A stretch of DNA of 64,000 nucleotides from Athripsodes cinereus. Lineage: Eukaryota; Arthropoda; Insecta; Trichoptera; Leptoceridae. Below the pieces are notes generated by a model that was not told the DNA's origin, did no database searches, and was given only the letters and a program-made list of their open reading frames with translations. The DNA lies in contig OX388328.1 in NCBI GenBank assembly GCA_947579605.1, forward strand, positions 11,883,684 to 11,947,683. The letters run 5' to 3'. Shown here piece by piece: positions 62,649 through 64,000 of this stretch (its first letter is position 1; every line of letters begins with the position of its first letter). The translations under genes were made by a program, and so were the position numbers.

Positions 62649-62699
62649 TTATTTATTTCCAAATGGGTAAATTATATTTTTGAGTAACCTGGTTTTGAC

Positions 62700-62984
62700 T
62701 ATGTTCTATTTTATTTATTTATTTATTCTTTTTGCACATCATCATTATAAACAGTGTTAACAAAGAAAAATATAAAATTTGAAAAAACTAAAAAACTGCA
62801 GTGGCGAGATTATCACTACAAAGTGCCGGTGCCGGCAAACTCCCCTTTCACGACACAAGCTTTTAGTAGCTTACTGTGAAAGGTGTATGAGGTTGTATTT
62901 GGGTTTATAACAAAAACCCAGATACCTATCTTTAAAAAAAAAGTAATTTCTTCCATCTAACCACTCTTTCAAATTCTACTTATA
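62700..62984 (+). repeat. Family G tail with a SINE-2 body
   Basis: TTTATTTATTTATTCTTT (62702-62730) opens family G. It is interrupted at 62822 by CGGCAAACTCCCCTTTCACG through CAAAAACCCAGATACC, the SINE-2 body without its tRNA head, and resumes as TAATTTCTTCCATCTAACCA at 62943. Confidence 0.5.
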
Positions 62985-63178
62985 AAAATTACGAACTAAA
63001 AATTGTTTAACTATTGAACGGAACAAAGACAACGTACGTATGTCTTTAATAACAGTGCAACTATTACTTTCTGTTGTGTTTTTAAAGCATAATAATTTAT
63101 ATATAGCAAAATTACAGAAATGGAGATTTCTCGAATATAAAACATTTCTACTCGTTGTGTTAATTAACTGAACAGTCG
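62985..63178. repeat. Repeat family A, copy 4
   Basis: TTGTTTAACTATTGAACGGA, GTATGTCTTTAATAACAGTG, ACTTTCTGTTGTGTTTTTAA and CATTTCTACTCGTTGTG: the second half of family A in the 1690 orientation. Confidence 0.6.
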
Positions 63179-63329
63179 ATATCCATAATAAAAGATTCAT
63201 TCAATTTAACTTAATATTTGAAAACTTATATACTTATTGGACATAGCATTGTGTACTCCTTGTCTTGTATAATATTTTATTGGGTTGGATATGTATGTCG
63301 ATGGCTAATTTTTTTTTTTTTTTTGAAAA

Positions 63330-63505
63330 AAGATGTATCTGGGTTTTTTGTTATAAACCCAAATACAACCTTATACACCTTTCACAGTAAGCTACTAAAA
63401 GCTTGTGTCGTGAAAGGGGAGTTTGCCGGCACCTGGTATCGAACCACGGACCCCATGTTCACGAGGCCGAGACTCTACCTCCAAGCTACCGACGAACTCT
63501 TGCAC
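63330..63505 (-). mobile_element. tRNA-derived SINE-2, best copy
   Basis: On the minus strand: TCGGTAGCTTGGAGGTAGAG (A-box region), CTCGGCCTCGTGAACATG, GTCCGTGGTTCGATACCAGG (B box), TGCCGGCAAACTCCCCTTTC, ACGACACAAGCTTTTAGTAG, CTTACTGTGAAAGGTGTATA and ACAAAAAACCCAGATACATC. The head is tRNA-like but lacks paired acceptor ends. Both boxes are readable, so pol III initiation is possible. Confidence 0.78.
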
Positions 63506-63790
63506 ATCATCATTCACATAACAAATAAAATAAAGCAATATACACAAGAAAAAATGTGATGATGTGCAGTGGCGAGATTATCACTATATAGTGATTTCTT
63601 CCATCTAACCACGTTTAAAGCACAGAAGACACATGTCCACATTTGACAGTTTAGAGAAAACAGGTTTTGAAAGTTTGAGATTCTTAATTAATTCACTAAC
63701 TTCAAATTAATGCAGAAGGTGTTGAAAATCATAATCTTTGTCCTTTTTTAATGTCATTTATTACTTATTTTTTACTATATTTTTAACCAG

Positions 63791-63906
63791 AATGCCAAGA
63801 ATTAGCATTTTTAGATGATGGTCATGGACATGTGTTTGGAAGTGTGTGCGACTTTTGGGATGCGTTTATACGTGCACAGATGACACAATATGTCCGTCCT
63901 AAATGA
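63791..63906 (+). CDS. Candidate terminal exon, unrecognised
   Basis: A T-rich tract ending TATTTTTAACCAG (63778-63790) looks like a 3-prime splice site. In phase 2 after it an open frame of 37 codons follows, starting at TGC 63793 (CQELAFLDDGHGHVFGSVCD, then FWDAFIRAQMTQYVRPK) and closing with TGA at 63904-63906. Composition is richer in Gly, Asp and Trp than the surrounding AT-driven frames, and it matches none of the repeat families here. I do not recognise the protein. It could be the last exon of a host gene whose earlier exons lie to the left, or chance. Confidence 0.25.
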
Positions 63907-64000
63907 ACATGTGTTTTTTAGAATCTTCATATCTTTTGTGACATGTTACATCTATGCACAAAACAAAGTGAATTTGTGGACATGTGACATTTGGTTTTTA

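Overview
The window is eukaryotic, AT-rich and repeat-dominated, and almost certainly from an arthropod genome. A moth or butterfly is my best guess. The hints are many GTAGGTACCTA-type motifs, a dispersed repeat at 56518-56735 of a type I associate with lepidopteran genomes, and RTE-type LINE tails; none is proof. I found no rRNA, no functional tRNA, no CRISPR and no bacterial-style gene. The only possible non-transposon coding piece is a short terminal-exon candidate at 63791-63906. Everything else that reads as protein belongs to mobile elements, so the window is a cross-section of an insect mobilome.

Layout. 1-19.9 kb: MITEs, foldback elements, tRNA-derived SINEs, LINE 3-prime fragments, and Penelope-like (PLE) pseudo-LTR pieces that carry hammerhead-ribozyme motifs (best at 7659-7718). 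19.9-24.5 kb: a complete Ty3/Gypsy LTR retrotransposon on the minus strand, with 307-bp LTRs that look identical, gag, and a 1,048-codon pol in the -1 frame. 24.9-35.7 kb: an apparent large hAT-like element on the minus strand (DUF4371/TTF-finger transposase, ZMYM1-like). It was invaded by a divergent RTE fragment, by an apparently intact CR1-group LINE (26.8-29.8 kb), and by a second hAT element (30601-32454) that splits the transposase and is flanked by a perfect 8-bp target duplication. 35.7-44.9 kb: LINE and SINE fragments, more ribozyme relics, and a short PLE with a GIY-YIG endonuclease tail between inverted pseudo-LTRs (39797-40433). 45.0-46.0 kb: a piggyBac relic in TTAA. 47.0-47.7 kb: a 42-bp minisatellite interrupted by an insertion. 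48-64 kb: LINE C-terminal fragments of several clades, SINEs, MITEs and one foldback.

How the parts relate. Family labels: A = interspersed repeat with the motif GAATTGTTTAACTATTGAAC; B = foldback family with arms containing CCTCGATTGGAGAACC; C = short MITE with ends CCAGAGGCCTGAGTCAA; D = RTE-type LINE ending in ...AYPTWDTA; E = about 240-bp SINE-like family sharing its 3-prime tail with D; G = family whose copies begin near a TTTATTTATT run. D and E look like a LINE/SINE partnership in which the SINE borrowed the LINE tail. Several insertions can be ordered by nesting: family C in E, piggyBac in D, hAT in hAT, an ATTCGAA-rich element in A. The Gypsy element, the CR1 LINE and the hAT transposase have the best-preserved reading frames. 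Boundaries of decayed repeats are approximate; all comparisons were made by eye.
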